Below are positions 22,678 to 34,450 of a stretch of 64,000 nucleotides of DNA, piece after piece. The notes beneath the pieces are model-generated. The model did no database searches, was not told the origin of the DNA, and was given only the letters and a program-made list of their open reading frames with translations. Origin of the DNA: Cryphonectria parasitica EP155 (taxonomy: Eukaryota > Ascomycota > Sordariomycetes > Diaporthales > Cryphonectriaceae). How positions within the stretch are numbered: position 1 is the first letter of the stretch; each line of letters begins with the position of its first letter. The translations under genes and the position numbers were made by a program. The stretch is from assembly GCF_011745365.1 (NCBI RefSeq), contig NW_024468909.1:6262001-6326000 (forward strand), given 5' to 3'.

Positions 22678-24051
22678 TATTTGTTCAAAATAATCAATGA
22701 TGTTGGTGTCAGCACGAAATTGGGTCTTTCACCTCTCTCTCGCGCTCATACTCGTCCCAGTTATCATCTCTCGTATAAGAGATCCAGCGCCGTCCCACAT
22801 TCTAGGATCACAGTGCTTACGACTAGGACTTAAATGGTTGACGACAGTCATACCTCGCTGACCGACATCCTCTCTTTCCTCCTTTTCCCTTGATCTGGGC
22901 AGAGCCGCATGGCTGACCGGTGACGTCGATCACCAATTCGGGCCATTCGCATTACAAAAATTAAGACGACGCGCGTGATGCGTCACCAGGCACCAGGCTA
23001 ATATCTACTCATTGTCGTCCAGTCGTTCGTCGACTATCCCGTACCCAACGGCTCGGGTCGTGCCCTACCGCCCTCGAACCGCACAACACAGCCCGCCTTG
23101 TTTCGTTAGGCTTCAAGAAGGAAAAACAGTCTCACGCACCCTCCGCTCTTCCGGCCCCCGTTGGGCATCACCTCATTTTCCCTTCTTTTTCTGTTCTCCG
23201 CAAATGTTGATAGCTTGTTACCCGAATGGTTGCGTTCCCGCGCCAGTCAGCCTCGGGGGACGAGCACGACAGGGGATCCTGGGAGAGATAGAAGAGAGTG
23301 AGAGTGAGACAGAGAGAGGTTAAGGATGAAGTCTTTGTAAGCCCATCGCGAGAACTCTGGCTGTGGTGTTGAGAGAGGGTGTGTGGGAGAAATAAGTGTG
23401 GCTGTGAGGGGCGCTCGGCTTTGACCGTTCGGTGGGTGGGTGTCGTCGCTGCATGTTCCCTGTTTTTCAGTCACATATCATGGCAATTTGAGGAAATTAG
23501 ACACATAAACATGTGTTAGTCTGTCACACACATACACGCACAAGCACGCACACAAGCACGCACACACACGATATGGATCCTGCTCTGCCACACCTCAAGC
23601 CACTGTGGGACTTTTTGGTTTTTTTTGTTTGGCTGCGCGGTCGGTGAGCAGGTGGGGGGAGGGGCATGAATTCATTATGTCTTCTCGTCTTCTCCGAGGA
23701 GACCGCTAGAGCAGGGCAATTACACAAGTCCCATACATGAGTACCTTTGATCATAAGATCAGCACAAAAAGGAAGAATGATATGGCCTCCCCGCGGGCAA
23801 TCCAGGACTGACAATCCAACCCTCCATCCTCTCGTCTCCCCATGGCCAGTTCAATGGACCAATGGTGGGTGCAACATCTCGACAGTATTATCTCTGGCGA
23901 CAATTACCCCTCTCTCGGAGCTGGACACACCCTTTTCCCCCGAGGCGGGTTTTGGTCGGCGATTCGGAACCACACTCTGCAAAGTAAGTACTAGCAGCAG
24001 CCATTTGTTTTGCATCATCAATTTCTCAGAGGGAGAAAAAAAATAAAAGGC

Positions 24052-24067
24052 GGGGGGGGGGGGGGGG
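24052..24067. repeat. G16 homopolymer
   Basis: Sixteen consecutive G on the + strand, inside an intergenic region and 140 nt from a CCCT microsatellite. Confidence 0.85.
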
Positions 24068-24206
24068 CGTCTTCGTATAGTACTCGAACTCGCGAGTATT
24101 GTACTGCGATCAGCAGCGAAGACTCTGATAGGGCCAAAATGTGTACTTGGGGAGCCTCGTGATAGGGTGTCTTTACGTAGGGTAGCCTCTCTTAGGGGAG
24201 CCTCTC

Positions 24207-24232
24207 TCCCTCCCTCCCTCCCTCCCTCCCCT
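24207..24232. repeat. (CCCT)n microsatellite
   Basis: About six CCCT units in intergenic DNA. Confidence 0.8.
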
Positions 24233-26012
24233 CTTTGATGCATTGTCAGACGGTACAGCCGAGCCGAGGGAGGGAGGGGGGCCGAAATCTTGATTGGATA
24301 GCTTTGGACGAATAAGGCCGTTGGGCATCACCGGTCTTTTCTTTCTTGGCGATTGCCGCGTGAGCCTGGAGTCGTGTAGAAATCGGGAAATGTATGTGGA
24401 GATCTATTGGGTTAGATGCGGGACAATCGAGATTGGGGACTGTTTCCTCTCGTTTTCTCCCTTTTGTGTTGTGTGAATGGGCGGCGTCATGTATGTGGTG
24501 CCTTGGACTAATGGATTCAGTTGCTGACGGGCGCGCGTTCAGCAAGTCAACTTGCCAATCTGTTTGTGGCTTCTCGCTTAATGTGCGGAGAAGGAGAGTA
24601 AGAGACACACACAAGAGAGCAGGATACGCCGAGTGGGTGTGTGTTGGTGCGAGACTCGAATACTTAGGCGCTTATGGCGTGTAGCAACAACCCTCTGTTT
24701 TTTTTTTTTTGAGGCTAACGTCAAAAGATGATGTCTCATCCTACTCATGGTGAGGTGTCAGTTGAAAATGTGAGACACGGCTGTGCATCAATTGGTATGG
24801 CCGCCAATTGATATACTTGGGGGCGTCATACGAGTGCATCCAGACGCATCTAGCCTCACAAGAGATGCGGCCTTGTCAGCGAGTGGCTTTTTTATACTTT
24901 CAGGGTGCGAAATCATGGCAGTTAAACTAGGGAAGCGCGCAATTAAGAGCCTCAGCAGTGTGTCTGACAGGCAGTCAAGCCACTAGCATGTGATGGCAAG
25001 GCAGTGATATCCTGAGCGCCTATGTAAGTCGGAAGCAAAGTTCCTTCGATGTGTTTGATAATATGCAGAGGTCCATGTCGTGTTGCCGTATCATTCTTGC
25101 AGCAAGGTCCCGGGCTGTTGATTAGTTTGTTCTAATGCCCATCTTTGAGTAGGCGAGTGTCATGAGTTGGGAGCTTGACAGGTTACGCAAACGGCATTAT
25201 ACCCAAGCAGCCGGGACCGAAGCACAAACTAAAGGATGTGGTGCGTAAGGCTGACTTCTCTGTCACTTTCCGGGACACCTTCTGCTCTGGGCCTAGCATC
25301 TTGAATCTTTATCCGGTCAAGACCTCAATAGACGTTGCGTTGTCTCGGCTCTCGGCCTATGAAAGGGCTGAGGCGAACAAGACAAAACAGTGTCACGAGG
25401 GCACGATCCCTCGTCTAGACCAATATGATTTGTCTGCGATTGTGATGCGTAATATGACAACCACAGTTTTGACGTTTTCCTGCTCCGGATCAAGCACGAG
25501 GCACTGCTGTCCTGTTGCAGTCTGTACATTTGAGAGGTCAGGTTACGATGTACAATGTCGATTTTACTTAGTCTACGGACATGTTGCTGTCTTTAGTGTG
25601 ACCGTAACATCATTTATAGTTAAATGCCCAAGGAACTTGGACTTTGAAAGTATCGTCTCAAGTTCATCATCCGTCGTCACTCACAGATGCATTTTTCAAC
25701 AGAAAAGGTAAAAACAGCAGACAATAGTGAATGTGAATGTAAATTTGCAGAAACTATCATACGCCCTGATGCAATACGTCCAAGTTTCCAAAACATTCTG
25801 ACCAATATTCCTCGCAGAGCCGTAATTTCCTTATGTTGCCTTGCCTTGCCTTGCCTTTCGGTGACCAAATAATGTGGCCACACACAAATTGAAACAATTT
25901 TTAAACGCCATAGAAGCCGCCATGCCGAGTCCCAGTCTTCTCTGAGCGATAACTTAATGATCGATCGTCCCTAATATTGGAACTTTTCCTTGCTTCCAAC
26001 GTACAATGACCC

Positions 26013-27148
26013 CTATGCTTCTGGATCGTTGGGGGCGTCGATATCGGTTCCAGCGCTATCTTGGCCTGGGTTGACCTCCTCGTAGTGTGCCCACTTGACG
26101 AAACGATAGTAAAACGCTGCCAGCGCACCTCCCATGGCTGGCCCTAACCAGTAGATCCAGTGATAGCCGGGGAAGCTCCTGGCGGCGACAGCACACCCGA
26201 AACTCCGTGCTGGGTTGAGTGAGCCGCCCGTGAAATAGACGCCTGGAAAGGCATATCATCAATTAGCTTTTTTCTTTCCTTCCTTTTTTCTGATTCAAAA
26301 TCCTCCTGGTCGGGGGATGAATGAATGAGGTGGCCAAGTAATTTCATATTTGAGCTTAAGAATCATGAATTCACTTACCGCTCAGCTCCGCCACGAACAA
26401 GGTTAAACCAATGCCGATGGGAGCCATAAAGGTGTCCTTGGACTTCTCTACCGCAAGCATCAGAATGACAAACACCAGCTCCGCGGTCAGGAACATTTCG
26501 ATGAAGAGGCCCTGGGCAGTGGATGTGCTCGACGCCAAGACGGTGTTGACATCTCCTATGGTAGTCGTCAAGCTGAACATTACGCTCACCAGCCCGCCGG
26601 CGACCATGGAAGCGAGCAGCTGCGCAGGTATGAGGAAGCAGGTCCGAAGCCACGGGTGCTGGCCAGCGAGGCTCATGCCAAGCGCCACCTGTATGAATTA
26701 TCTCATGCGTCAGTCGTGTCTCTTCTTCTTCTTCTTTTTTTTTTTGCTTGTATCCACTGTTTTTCCGGCAATGGACACAGACACCATCCAGGCCCACGTC
26801 ACGTACCGCTGGGTTGAAGAGACCTCCTGAGATCCTGTAGAATGCCCATGCATTCACGAGCAGCGAGAATCCGTAAACGATCGCGATGAAAACGACGGTC
26901 TCACTGCTAGCTCCTCCTGATAACGCTGTCCCCGGCGCCTGGTTCAGGACCATCATCTGCCCGGAGTATGCCATCCAAAGAAAGAAGAAGGTGCCGACGA
27001 ACTCGCCGGACGCGGCTATCAGGTGGCTCTGGAGCGAGCTGATGTGCCCTCCTTCCACATAGCGGTCCGAAGACCACCGCTGCAGGTTGTTCTTGAACGT
27101 ATCCATTGTCGGTCTGAGTGTGACGGCTTGGCTCCGGGGAATGAGCAA
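26013..27148 (-). CDS. Aquaporin (MIP family)
   Basis: Three exons, 27148-26807, 26688-26379 and 26242-26013, give 293 residues, or 279 if translation starts at the second Met (27106). Introns are GTACGT..CAG and GTAAGT..CAG and both restore frame. Six membrane spans are visible with two half-helix loops carrying the pore motifs: loop [12 protein letters not shown], which is interrupted by intron 1 right after NPA, and loop [12 protein letters not shown]. The Ser after NPAR, rather than the Asp of glycerol facilitators (NPARD), favours an orthodox water channel. The N-terminal tail is short, unlike that of Fps1-type glycerol channels. The C-terminus is acidic and ends [10 protein letters not shown]. 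Location at the plasma membrane is assumed from the family. Confidence 0.92.
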
Positions 27149-27321
27149 AATCGAGGAGGGCTCTTGTGGCAGGTGTGCGAGGGCAAAAGGCTTGCAGTGC
27201 AGTGCGTTGAAGAGAAAAGAGAAAGGAAGAGAAAGCCACGAGGGCAGCTAATTAAGGCTATCAACAGGTCTGGCTGTTGGCTGGCTGAAGGGGCCGTGCA
27301 TACTGGCCCTCGCACAGCAGG

Positions 27322-27478
27322 TCATACTGAAGGTATCTCGAGATTTATTTTAAATCTTATTTCTTTCAAAACGTCATCGGTAGGAAGTGTGAGCTGTTGC
27401 CCCGTAGTGGTTGGTCGGCGCTGCGGATCTCGCAAGCTTGAGCCTCCATAGCGGAAGGCTATTCCCGTGTAGGTGAAG
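27322..27478 (-). repeat. Inverted repeat 1, better-preserved copy A
   Basis: This copy matches 28390-28546 in reverse complement over 157 bp without gaps. Read on the minus strand it is open and encodes a peptide starting FTYTGIAFRYGGSSL and ending RFKINLEIPSV before a stop. It looks like the C-terminus of an unknown protein. Confidence 0.85.
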
Positions 27479-28306
27479 GCAAAAAGCCTTAGTGAAGAAG
27501 CTAATATCAGCTTGGCTTTGCTGTGGAGTGGAGTGCTGGCTGCGTGTGGGACGATTTCAGCCGCGTCGTCCATGACGCAAGGGTAAATCATGGGAGCTCG
27601 TTGTCTCTACCGCTTTAGTCGACTGCTGTCATGCGTCGAGCTGATGTGCGGAATGGATAGAATTCTACGGCTGTCTGAATTTCCGAAGCCGCGGACACTA
27701 AGTATAGTTTAGTCCCGGGCTGTATCCAGCTTGTCGGGCCTGGGTGTTGTGACTGGGCACTCTTCCGCATGCAACGTAAACAACCCTAGTAATTAGCCCG
27801 TCTAGATGACAGGTTCGTCTCTGGTCTGCCGTGGAGTCTTGAAGGTTTGTTCTTCAGAGTGGACAAGCACAGAAACGCACGCAGACAGCCATGCGCTATA
27901 AAATATCTATTGTATGCGACAGGGTTCATAAAGGTGCGGGCGATGATGTTGGGTGTTCACTGTCCTTTACGTGTATACAAGACAAGTACAATGATCACTG
28001 ACTTTGATCTGAGTGATCTCTGGCCTTTTGTGATTATCCCATGAGTAGTAACTTTGTATTGATTTCCTCGACGCCTGTGTTCATCAGATCCGACAACTGA
28101 GACATGGACGATGAAGATGAAAAATATGAAATGGCCGAATCTATGATAATATTACTTTGGACAAATTACTAAAGTACTAAGCCCACACAGATTGTGTTCA
28201 TTAAAGTAGACGGACTTTCCTACCAGATTTGGCTTGAGTCCAGTAAATTCCCGACCATGATCTGCAGCATACTAATAATCAAGAGGCATCAAGGCATTAA
28301 CAAAAT

Positions 28307-28390
28307 AATAATACATGCACGCCTCTTCATCCAAAGCATGAAGTAGCAGCAGCAAGGTATCAGGATCCACCTCGAAGTCCACGTTGAAGC
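28307..28390 (-). repeat. Inverted repeat 2, mutated copy
   Basis: This is the reverse complement of 29970-30053 over 84 bp without gaps, and again differs mostly by transitions. It abuts repeat 1 copy B, so two different duplicated pieces are joined head to head at 28390. Confidence 0.8.
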
Positions 28391-28546
28391 TTCACCTACA
28401 CGGGAATAGCCTTTCGCTATGGATGCTCAAGCTCGCGAGATATGCAATGCTGGTCAACTATTACAGCATAACAGCTTATACTTTCTACTGATGACGTTTT
28501 GAAAGAAATAAGGTTCAAAATGATTCTTGAGATATCTTCAGTATGA
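28390..28546 (+). repeat. Inverted repeat 1, mutated copy B
   Basis: A hand alignment with copy A shows about 22 transitions and 4 transversions over 157 positions. About 17 of the transitions are C-to-T or G-to-A going from A to B. One of them creates a TAA stop in the shared reading frame, while the final stop codon is kept. Confidence 0.85.
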
Positions 28547-29929
28547 AGCGTCATAAGCAGATTCGCATGTGAATTTTCTACACACTAAGAAACCTTCTGA
28601 TCTTCTTGAGATTTGAGCATTGAGTAAGTTCTCCTTTGAACGCATAATAATAGTCTTGATGATGAAGATAAGGGCATCCTTTTCAAGAGATTTTCTGCTC
28701 CAAATAGACTTGGGATTGAACGAGTCTTCCAAGAAGACATTGAAACTTTTCGACTTTGCAAAAGTTTGGACTGAAACGAGCACGAGTACCAAAGTATTGC
28801 GAGGGATTTGAGATGCTTTGGAAACGATCGAGGCGCGACGGAAAATCTTATCATGTGAGGCTTCTGTTAATAAAACTTAAAGGAGCCTGCGCTAAAGACA
28901 ATTGCTTATTACCTCCTGGATGGATGTACAGGTGTAATAGGTAAATTCGACCAAAGCTTTTGGCCTGCCTTTTGTGAGTTGCCATTACTGTGACACAATT
29001 CCTTCTTGTCAAGGCCGCTCTGTCCCTGGGCTGAGATTTCTAGCCCTCTGCCTCTTTTTCTCTTGTATCAAGCCTTTGCATAAGTCGCCCCCTCCCACGC
29101 ATGCCTACAACATCAACTAGAGCCTTTCGGAATCGACCTTGCACGGACAAACTTGCTGTCAGGACCAAGAAAGAGGAAGCCCAGCAAGAATCCAGTGTTC
29201 ACCTTGTCCCTTTTCTCTCTCCTCTGGCCACTTAGAGCCTGGAGCTTGCCACCCCTGCGGAACAAAAGGCCACTGACTTGACAGTATAAGGCGTCTGTCC
29301 TTCAAAAAGAGAGGGTTCCTAAGCCGTCTCGCTCGCCGCAACGGCTTCAGCGATCTCCCTCTCACCTCCATCCAATACAACTAGCAGGAGAATGCGATAT
29401 CTGACTACGTCATGGCCATTAGCTTTGGCCTCAACAACTCCACTGCCAACAATGCGAGGACCAACGACATGATCTGAAATCAGGCTGAGATCTACACGGC
29501 GCTAAACACAAGGCTGTGAGGCTCTGAAGCGTCCTCGGAATTTGACGAATCCTGGCCAGCTTGTCTCTAAGGGAAAGTGAGGTCAGGCCCAAGTCTCTGC
29601 TTGACTTGAATCATCTCTTCTAAAAATAGAAAATCAATACACCTGGCCCTGGATCTGGCCAAGCATTTTCAATGGGGCACAACCAGGACCCGGGAAAACG
29701 ATCGTGTGGTGTTCAATCAGGATGGCATCATCTGAGTATCATCACAGGACGAACAGAGAGCGCTGTAGTTGATTGTTGATCTTCCACATATAGGTGGTGC
29801 ACCGCAACTGACAACGTGGGTCGCTGGGTCTCGATCTGGCTATACAACCACTGGAACCATACAGGCTAGCCTCTAGACGGCGAGGGTGAGGGTCACGAGG
29901 CCTATACGCAGCCTGACCGGTGGCTGACG

Positions 29930-30223
29930 GTGTACACGAACAACCCGGGAATACCACCCTTTGGCGGCGGCTTCGACATGGACTTCGAGGTGGATCCTGA
30001 CACCTTGCTGCCGCTGCTTTATGCTTTGGATGAAGAGGCGCGCAGGTGTTATTCTTTCCAACGCCAATTACATCTGCGTAAGCCAGGCCGCCGTCTAGAC
30101 AATGAGCTGCAGCTCCTCGGACGCCAGCGCCGTGAACGGCTCAGCTGCCAGAACAGCCTCCAAGGTCGAGTATGGCGACGACGACTTCGGTCCTGCCTGC
30201 TGTTGAGACAAATGAATAAATAG
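29930..30223 (+). pseudogene. Gene relic carrying inverted repeat 2
   Basis: The open stretch includes GGFDMDFEVDPDTLLPLLYA, which is duplicated in altered form at 28307-28390 on the other strand. Upstream, another protein-like piece (MAISFGLNNSTANNART at 29412) is closed by a stop after 21 codons, and the sequence between has stops in all three forward frames. No domain is recognised. The most economical reading is a decayed gene, although a short spliced gene cannot be fully excluded. Confidence 0.4.
29970..30053 (+). repeat. Inverted repeat 2, better-preserved copy
   Basis: Partner of 28307-28390. The reading frame is open across this copy. Confidence 0.8.
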
Positions 30224-31391
30224 ACAAGCTATCGAACGCAAAGGGGAATACGGAAAGAAATCCCATCATTCTCGACAAGCCCCTGTGCAATCGGCGTCTT
30301 CTTTGGCATGGGCTGAGTCATAAGGCAATGGTCGGAGGAAAATGAGAAGAATGTTGCATTTCGGATGAAGGGGGATGCATAATAAGCTCGGGGCATTCGG
30401 AGGGATTTCCGCTGCTGCTGATGCTGATGCTGTTGCTGCTGCTTTTGCAGCGCACGAGACTGCATGTACAGAAGTGATAAGAAGCCATCTATCTGCAAAG
30501 AAAGGGCCTCCTCTAGGCATCCACTCATTCCATCCCGTTGATCACCTGAGAGATCCCAGCGCAGAACAAATAGGGTTCGAAGCTATTATGCAGCACAATG
30601 TGGTGAGGACAACGCAGCAGCATATGCACTTCGTACATAGAGTGATCCACTCCCTAAGCTTAGCCCAAAAGCAAACAAACCCAAAGAGGAAAGAAAAAAG
30701 AAAGTGACAAGCCTTGAACTGCCTGGTTGGCTCGAATCCCACCCCCATCCATCCTCTCTCAGAAAAAGGGGACCAATGCAAGTTCCACGAAAGTCCCCTC
30801 CCAATAGCGCTTATGTTCTCTTGGTTCTGCAGAGCCAAGCGACAGCAGTGCTGCTGGAATGATGATTGATCTGCAGTCAGCGGACACAAACAAAGGGACC
30901 GACGCGGCCGGCAGGTTTGATTATCTCGGTTGTGCTTTGTCTTGAGAGGACGAGTTCTGCCGAGACCTTGCGTTATCTCCAGTAAGGGCTGGGGTCCTTG
31001 CGTGGCCTGGGCTTTGTCACCTGGATGGAGGGGGCACAAGGGCTGACGGTAGCACATGCAAATAGTATGTATCATGTAAGTAGAATGGTCAAGTAGGTAT
31101 ACATTGTATGTATGGATGTGGCGTTGGGTTCTGCGGTTGATGATAAAATGGCCGGCAGCCGGTATTATCCTTAAATGGAATTCGCCGCTTTTTTTTGGTT
31201 TGCAATTGACGGTCACTCAGACAGACTTATATCAACGCACGCAGATATTAGTTGTGTGCTGCTTCGACAGGACTTGATTGATCTTTGAAGACGGATACGG
31301 AAGAAGGGAAAAAGAAAGAAAAAAATAATCACAACTGCATAAGCATAGCCATATAAAGAGAGGCGGGGGAAAAGAAGAAGAGATATTCAGG

Positions 31392-32439
31392 ATGTCTACG
31401 CAAAGACAAATCACCCCTCCTCCCCCCGTTCTTACACAAACCCTCCCCAGACTTCTCGTTCCCCTCGTTGCCCTCCTCTTGTCCACCTTCGCCGCCTTCA
31501 TAATCGCCATCAGCGCCAATCTTACAAACCTGATTTCACTCTGGACACAATGCTCCTCTTCCCCCGCTCCCTCTTCCTCGTGGCTAGCCCTGGCGGGTAG
31601 TACCCAGGCAGCCCTGCGCGAGTTGCTCTGCTTCGGGGTGCTCTTTTTCCAGACAGCCCTGGACTCAACCCTTGCGCGGCTCGAGATGGCATGTATCGTC
31701 GCCTTCCTGGCTGCCCTCGCTACTGTCACGGCGATAGAGGCTGCGAGAGCCCGTGCGGACGAGGAACGAGAGCAGCGGCAGCGAGCTAGTGATTCCGGGA
31801 AGGAAAAGCCGGTGATGATGGCGGCGGAGGACGACGACAACAACAACAACAACAACAGAGGAGGCCATGACCAGCATCACCACCGCCACCATCACCTGTG
31901 GAGCCTGAGGGCCGTCCGCAATCTCACTGTCCCCTGGCTGCTCTACAACCTGGTCCTCGGCGCCATCGCCTGGCAGACTATCATCATCCCGGCTTTCATC
32001 ACCCGGCAGTCTTCATCCGCTTCTACTACTTCCCGGCGGCGCAACACCCTGGGCCAAAGACTGTTACCCAACCGAGCGGCAGGCACCCGCCGTAGTCTCG
32101 GACTCGGCCCCGGGCGACCCCGCCTCGCCATCGCAGCTGGTACCCTCTTTGGGGTCCTCGCCCCCGGAGCACTGCTTCTCCTCCAGCCCCACGCACCATC
32201 ACCTACGGTCATTCTGGTCTGGCTCCTCTTTCCCGTCTGCGCCAGTCTCGTCCGCTACCTCGTCCGACTGCCTATCGTTGCTGGCCACCACCACCACCAC
32301 CATCAGCAGCAGTCCAGCAGCACAAGGACCACATCCTCTTCTCCCTCCATGGCTCTAGCCTACGCCATCCCGATCCTCTGCTCCGCAGCCTCCCATGCCC
32401 TCCTCCTTACCCACCTCTTCCTCCTCCTCCGCACCACCA

Positions 32440-32470
<31 letters not shown>

Positions 32471-32807
32471 AGATGACCACTCTTCTTCCTCACCAACCCG
32501 TTCCGCCCTCGTGCTCCTCGAGGTCGATCACACCGCCCTCCTGCTCACCTTCCTCTACTGGGTCTACGCCGAGGCGGGCGGTCGTGCCGTGTACCTTGCC
32601 ATCGCCTCGTCGCTTCTGCTTGGGCCTGGGGCGGGCGTCTGTCTGGGCTGGCTGTACCGGGATCACGTGCATGCCAAGTTGAAGGAGGAGGAGGAGGAGG
32701 TGAATGAGTCGGGACGTCGTGATGGTGGTGATGCTTCTTCCAAGGCGAGCCCGAGGCCTAGGAGGAGGGCGACGACGGGGCACTTCTTTGATGGGCCGTT
32801 GGCGTGA
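31392..32807 (+). CDS. His-rich polytopic membrane protein of unknown function
   Basis: A single-exon frame of 471 residues with eight or nine predicted hydrophobic spans, roughly residues 18-45, 78-95, 97-120, 177-201, 242-262, 268-290, 318-342, 375-395 and 397-420. Hydrophilic loops carry low-complexity tracts: an Asp/Asn run followed by HDQHHHRHHH after span 3, HHHHHHQQQ after span 6, a Thr/Ala run, and a Glu-rich then basic C-terminal tail. The span with LEVDHTALLLTFLYWVYAEA has polar residues inside a membrane helix and looks functionally important. His-rich loops occur in zinc and other metal transporters, but no transporter signature was recognised, and the layout could equally fit a membrane-embedded enzyme. 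Codon use is GC-rich like neighbouring genes. Confidence 0.7.
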
Positions 32808-32858
32808 GTCTGGAACTTGGTTGATTATTCACGAGGAGCAAGAGAGATAAGCAGACAG

Positions 32859-32905
<47 letters not shown>

Positions 32906-34450
32906 CTCCAACAATGAGCCGAGGTATGCCGCGGATGACACCATCTTCATGCTCGCTGCTTTCATCGACCCTTTTTTGTTTTCCCTTCCATGTCTTTCTT
33001 TTTCTTCTTCTTCTTGCTGGTTTTCCCCCACGACCTAAAGCCGTCCACACTTAAGGACGGAGGATCGGGCCCTCGTGTCCACCGACATAGAAAGTCAAGG
33101 TTGCCATTCTGTTGTTGCTGCTGCTGTTTCGCTACCGGGGAAATTGAAGGGAGAGGGTTCCGCCATCCAATAAATTGGGGCCACAGACGGAAGGAGCCAT
33201 TTTGATATGATGTGATCTTTCATGTACCTTAACCCTGCGCTAGCGACCCTGCCAGATAGAACATTTACATAGTACAGGGCCAGGCTGTTACTTGCCCTCA
33301 CTCTGCCACACCTTTCAATGAGACTATGATCCGCCGTACCGAAATATTCTGATGATAGGAGGGGGAGGCCCCCCAGACAACTAGACAAAAAAGCCTATAG
33401 GTCCCTAACGACACAGCCCTCGAACCGAACTTGTTTTCGTGACATGTCACCTCCCCTCGCACACTTCCATGCTTTCTCTAATTTTCTTCTATTCCCCTCC
33501 ACCACCCTCTTCACTCTAAGGTATCGAAATGAACAAAACAAGAAAGAAAAAAAATAATAATAATAATCCACAACTTGGACCCATATTGCCTGGCTCATTC
33601 ATTCCCTCCGCCCCTGGTCTGGAAGGCGCAGATAGCCCGCTATGGTGACATCCTGTGGGTCCATCCCGCCATGCCAGCGCACGCCTGGTTTCTTTGAACA
33701 GCGGCGGGCGTCCCTCCCTCTTTCTTCCTGCGCTGCACCGCAGAGGAGGAAGCGCTCTTCTGATAAGACTGTCAGCACATGGTGAGCTGCTACTTGTCTG
33801 CATCGTGATGTCACCGTACCTCGTTTCAGGGTACCATTTTTTGGGACTGACATCGGCGGGTGCCTCCGTGAGGAAACCATGCTCCGTGAATTCCTCCGCC
33901 AAGGGGGGGGGGCACGTTGCACACGCGCGAGACACACAGAGGAGTCCAGAGGGAATGTGTCAAGAGATACTATATTGTAATAGGTCTTTTAATAGATCTT
34001 TTATGCCGTAACAGAGAGGGAGAGAGAGCCGCGGTCTGAATAAGGGGACCCGCTGCGGAGGATTTCCCCAGCTGTAAATTTGATTCATTAGTTTGGATAA
34101 ACCCCCCCAGGGCTGCTATTTTATCTACGCGACTGACCTTTTTCCTCCTTACCATTGGATATCGGACCATTCCTTGACATGATGCTGGGTTTTCTGTACA
34201 AACGATAAAATAATCGTACCTCCTTTTCGCCCCGTGTGACGGCTCGCTTCAGGAAGAAAAAAAAAACACCAAAAAACCAAAAAACCTCCCAATCCAAAAA
34301 AAGAAAGAAGAAGAAAAAAAAAAAAAAAAGGAAAAAGAAACAAGAGACTAAAACACAACTTCAACCCAAGAGTCCCGAGTTGAGCACAGATACAGACACA
34401 CACTCACACGCCTAGTCGTCGCACCACTTGTCGCGAGTGTCGACCGCATT
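32808..34450. other. Intergenic region with AG repeat and A-rich tract
   Basis: About 1.6 kb with no gene recognised. It contains an AG repeat (about 32865-32904), an A/T-rich stretch (33540-33570) and an A-rich tract (34255-34345) on the 3' side of the transcription-factor gene. Confidence 0.5.
32865..32904. repeat. (AG)20 microsatellite
   Basis: About 20 AG units, 58 nt downstream of the stop codon of the His-rich membrane protein gene, probably in its 3' UTR. Confidence 0.9.

Larger units (their letters stand above)
22678..26012. other. Long intergenic region with simple repeats
   Basis: This is 3.3 kb without a supported gene. It contains a CA/CG-type dinucleotide-rich stretch (23525-23571), a G16 run (24052-24067), a CCCT repeat (24207-24232) and generally mixed base composition. 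A plus-strand open frame at 25175-25711 (178 codons) was judged spurious. Confidence 0.5.
27149..31391. other. AT-rich intergenic block with repeats and gene relics
   Basis: The 4.2 kb between the aquaporin and the His-rich membrane protein has no intact gene. It holds two inverted duplications (27322-27478 with 28390-28546; 28307-28390 with 29970-30053), AT-rich DNA at 27850-28960, and remnants of protein-like sequence broken by stops. The strong transition bias between the repeat copies indicates RIP. Confidence 0.6.

Noticed and set aside
24052..24232. G-run and CCCT repeat considered as a telomere relic
   Set aside because: The units are not TTAGGG and the surrounding sequence is ordinary intergenic DNA, so they are treated as simple repeats.
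25175..25711. Plus-strand open frame of 178 codons in a gene-poor region
   Set aside because: No domain, codon use unlike the GC-rich genes of the window, and no splice partner. It is about as long as expected by chance in a 3-kb spacer.
30715..30760. Possible tRNA T-arm (GGCTCGAATCCCA)
   Set aside because: One mismatch in the stem and no matching acceptor, D-arm or anticodon arm upstream.
33516..33937. Minus-strand open frames of 139 and 112 codons
   Set aside because: They overlap each other in different frames, lack domains and cross a poly-G run.
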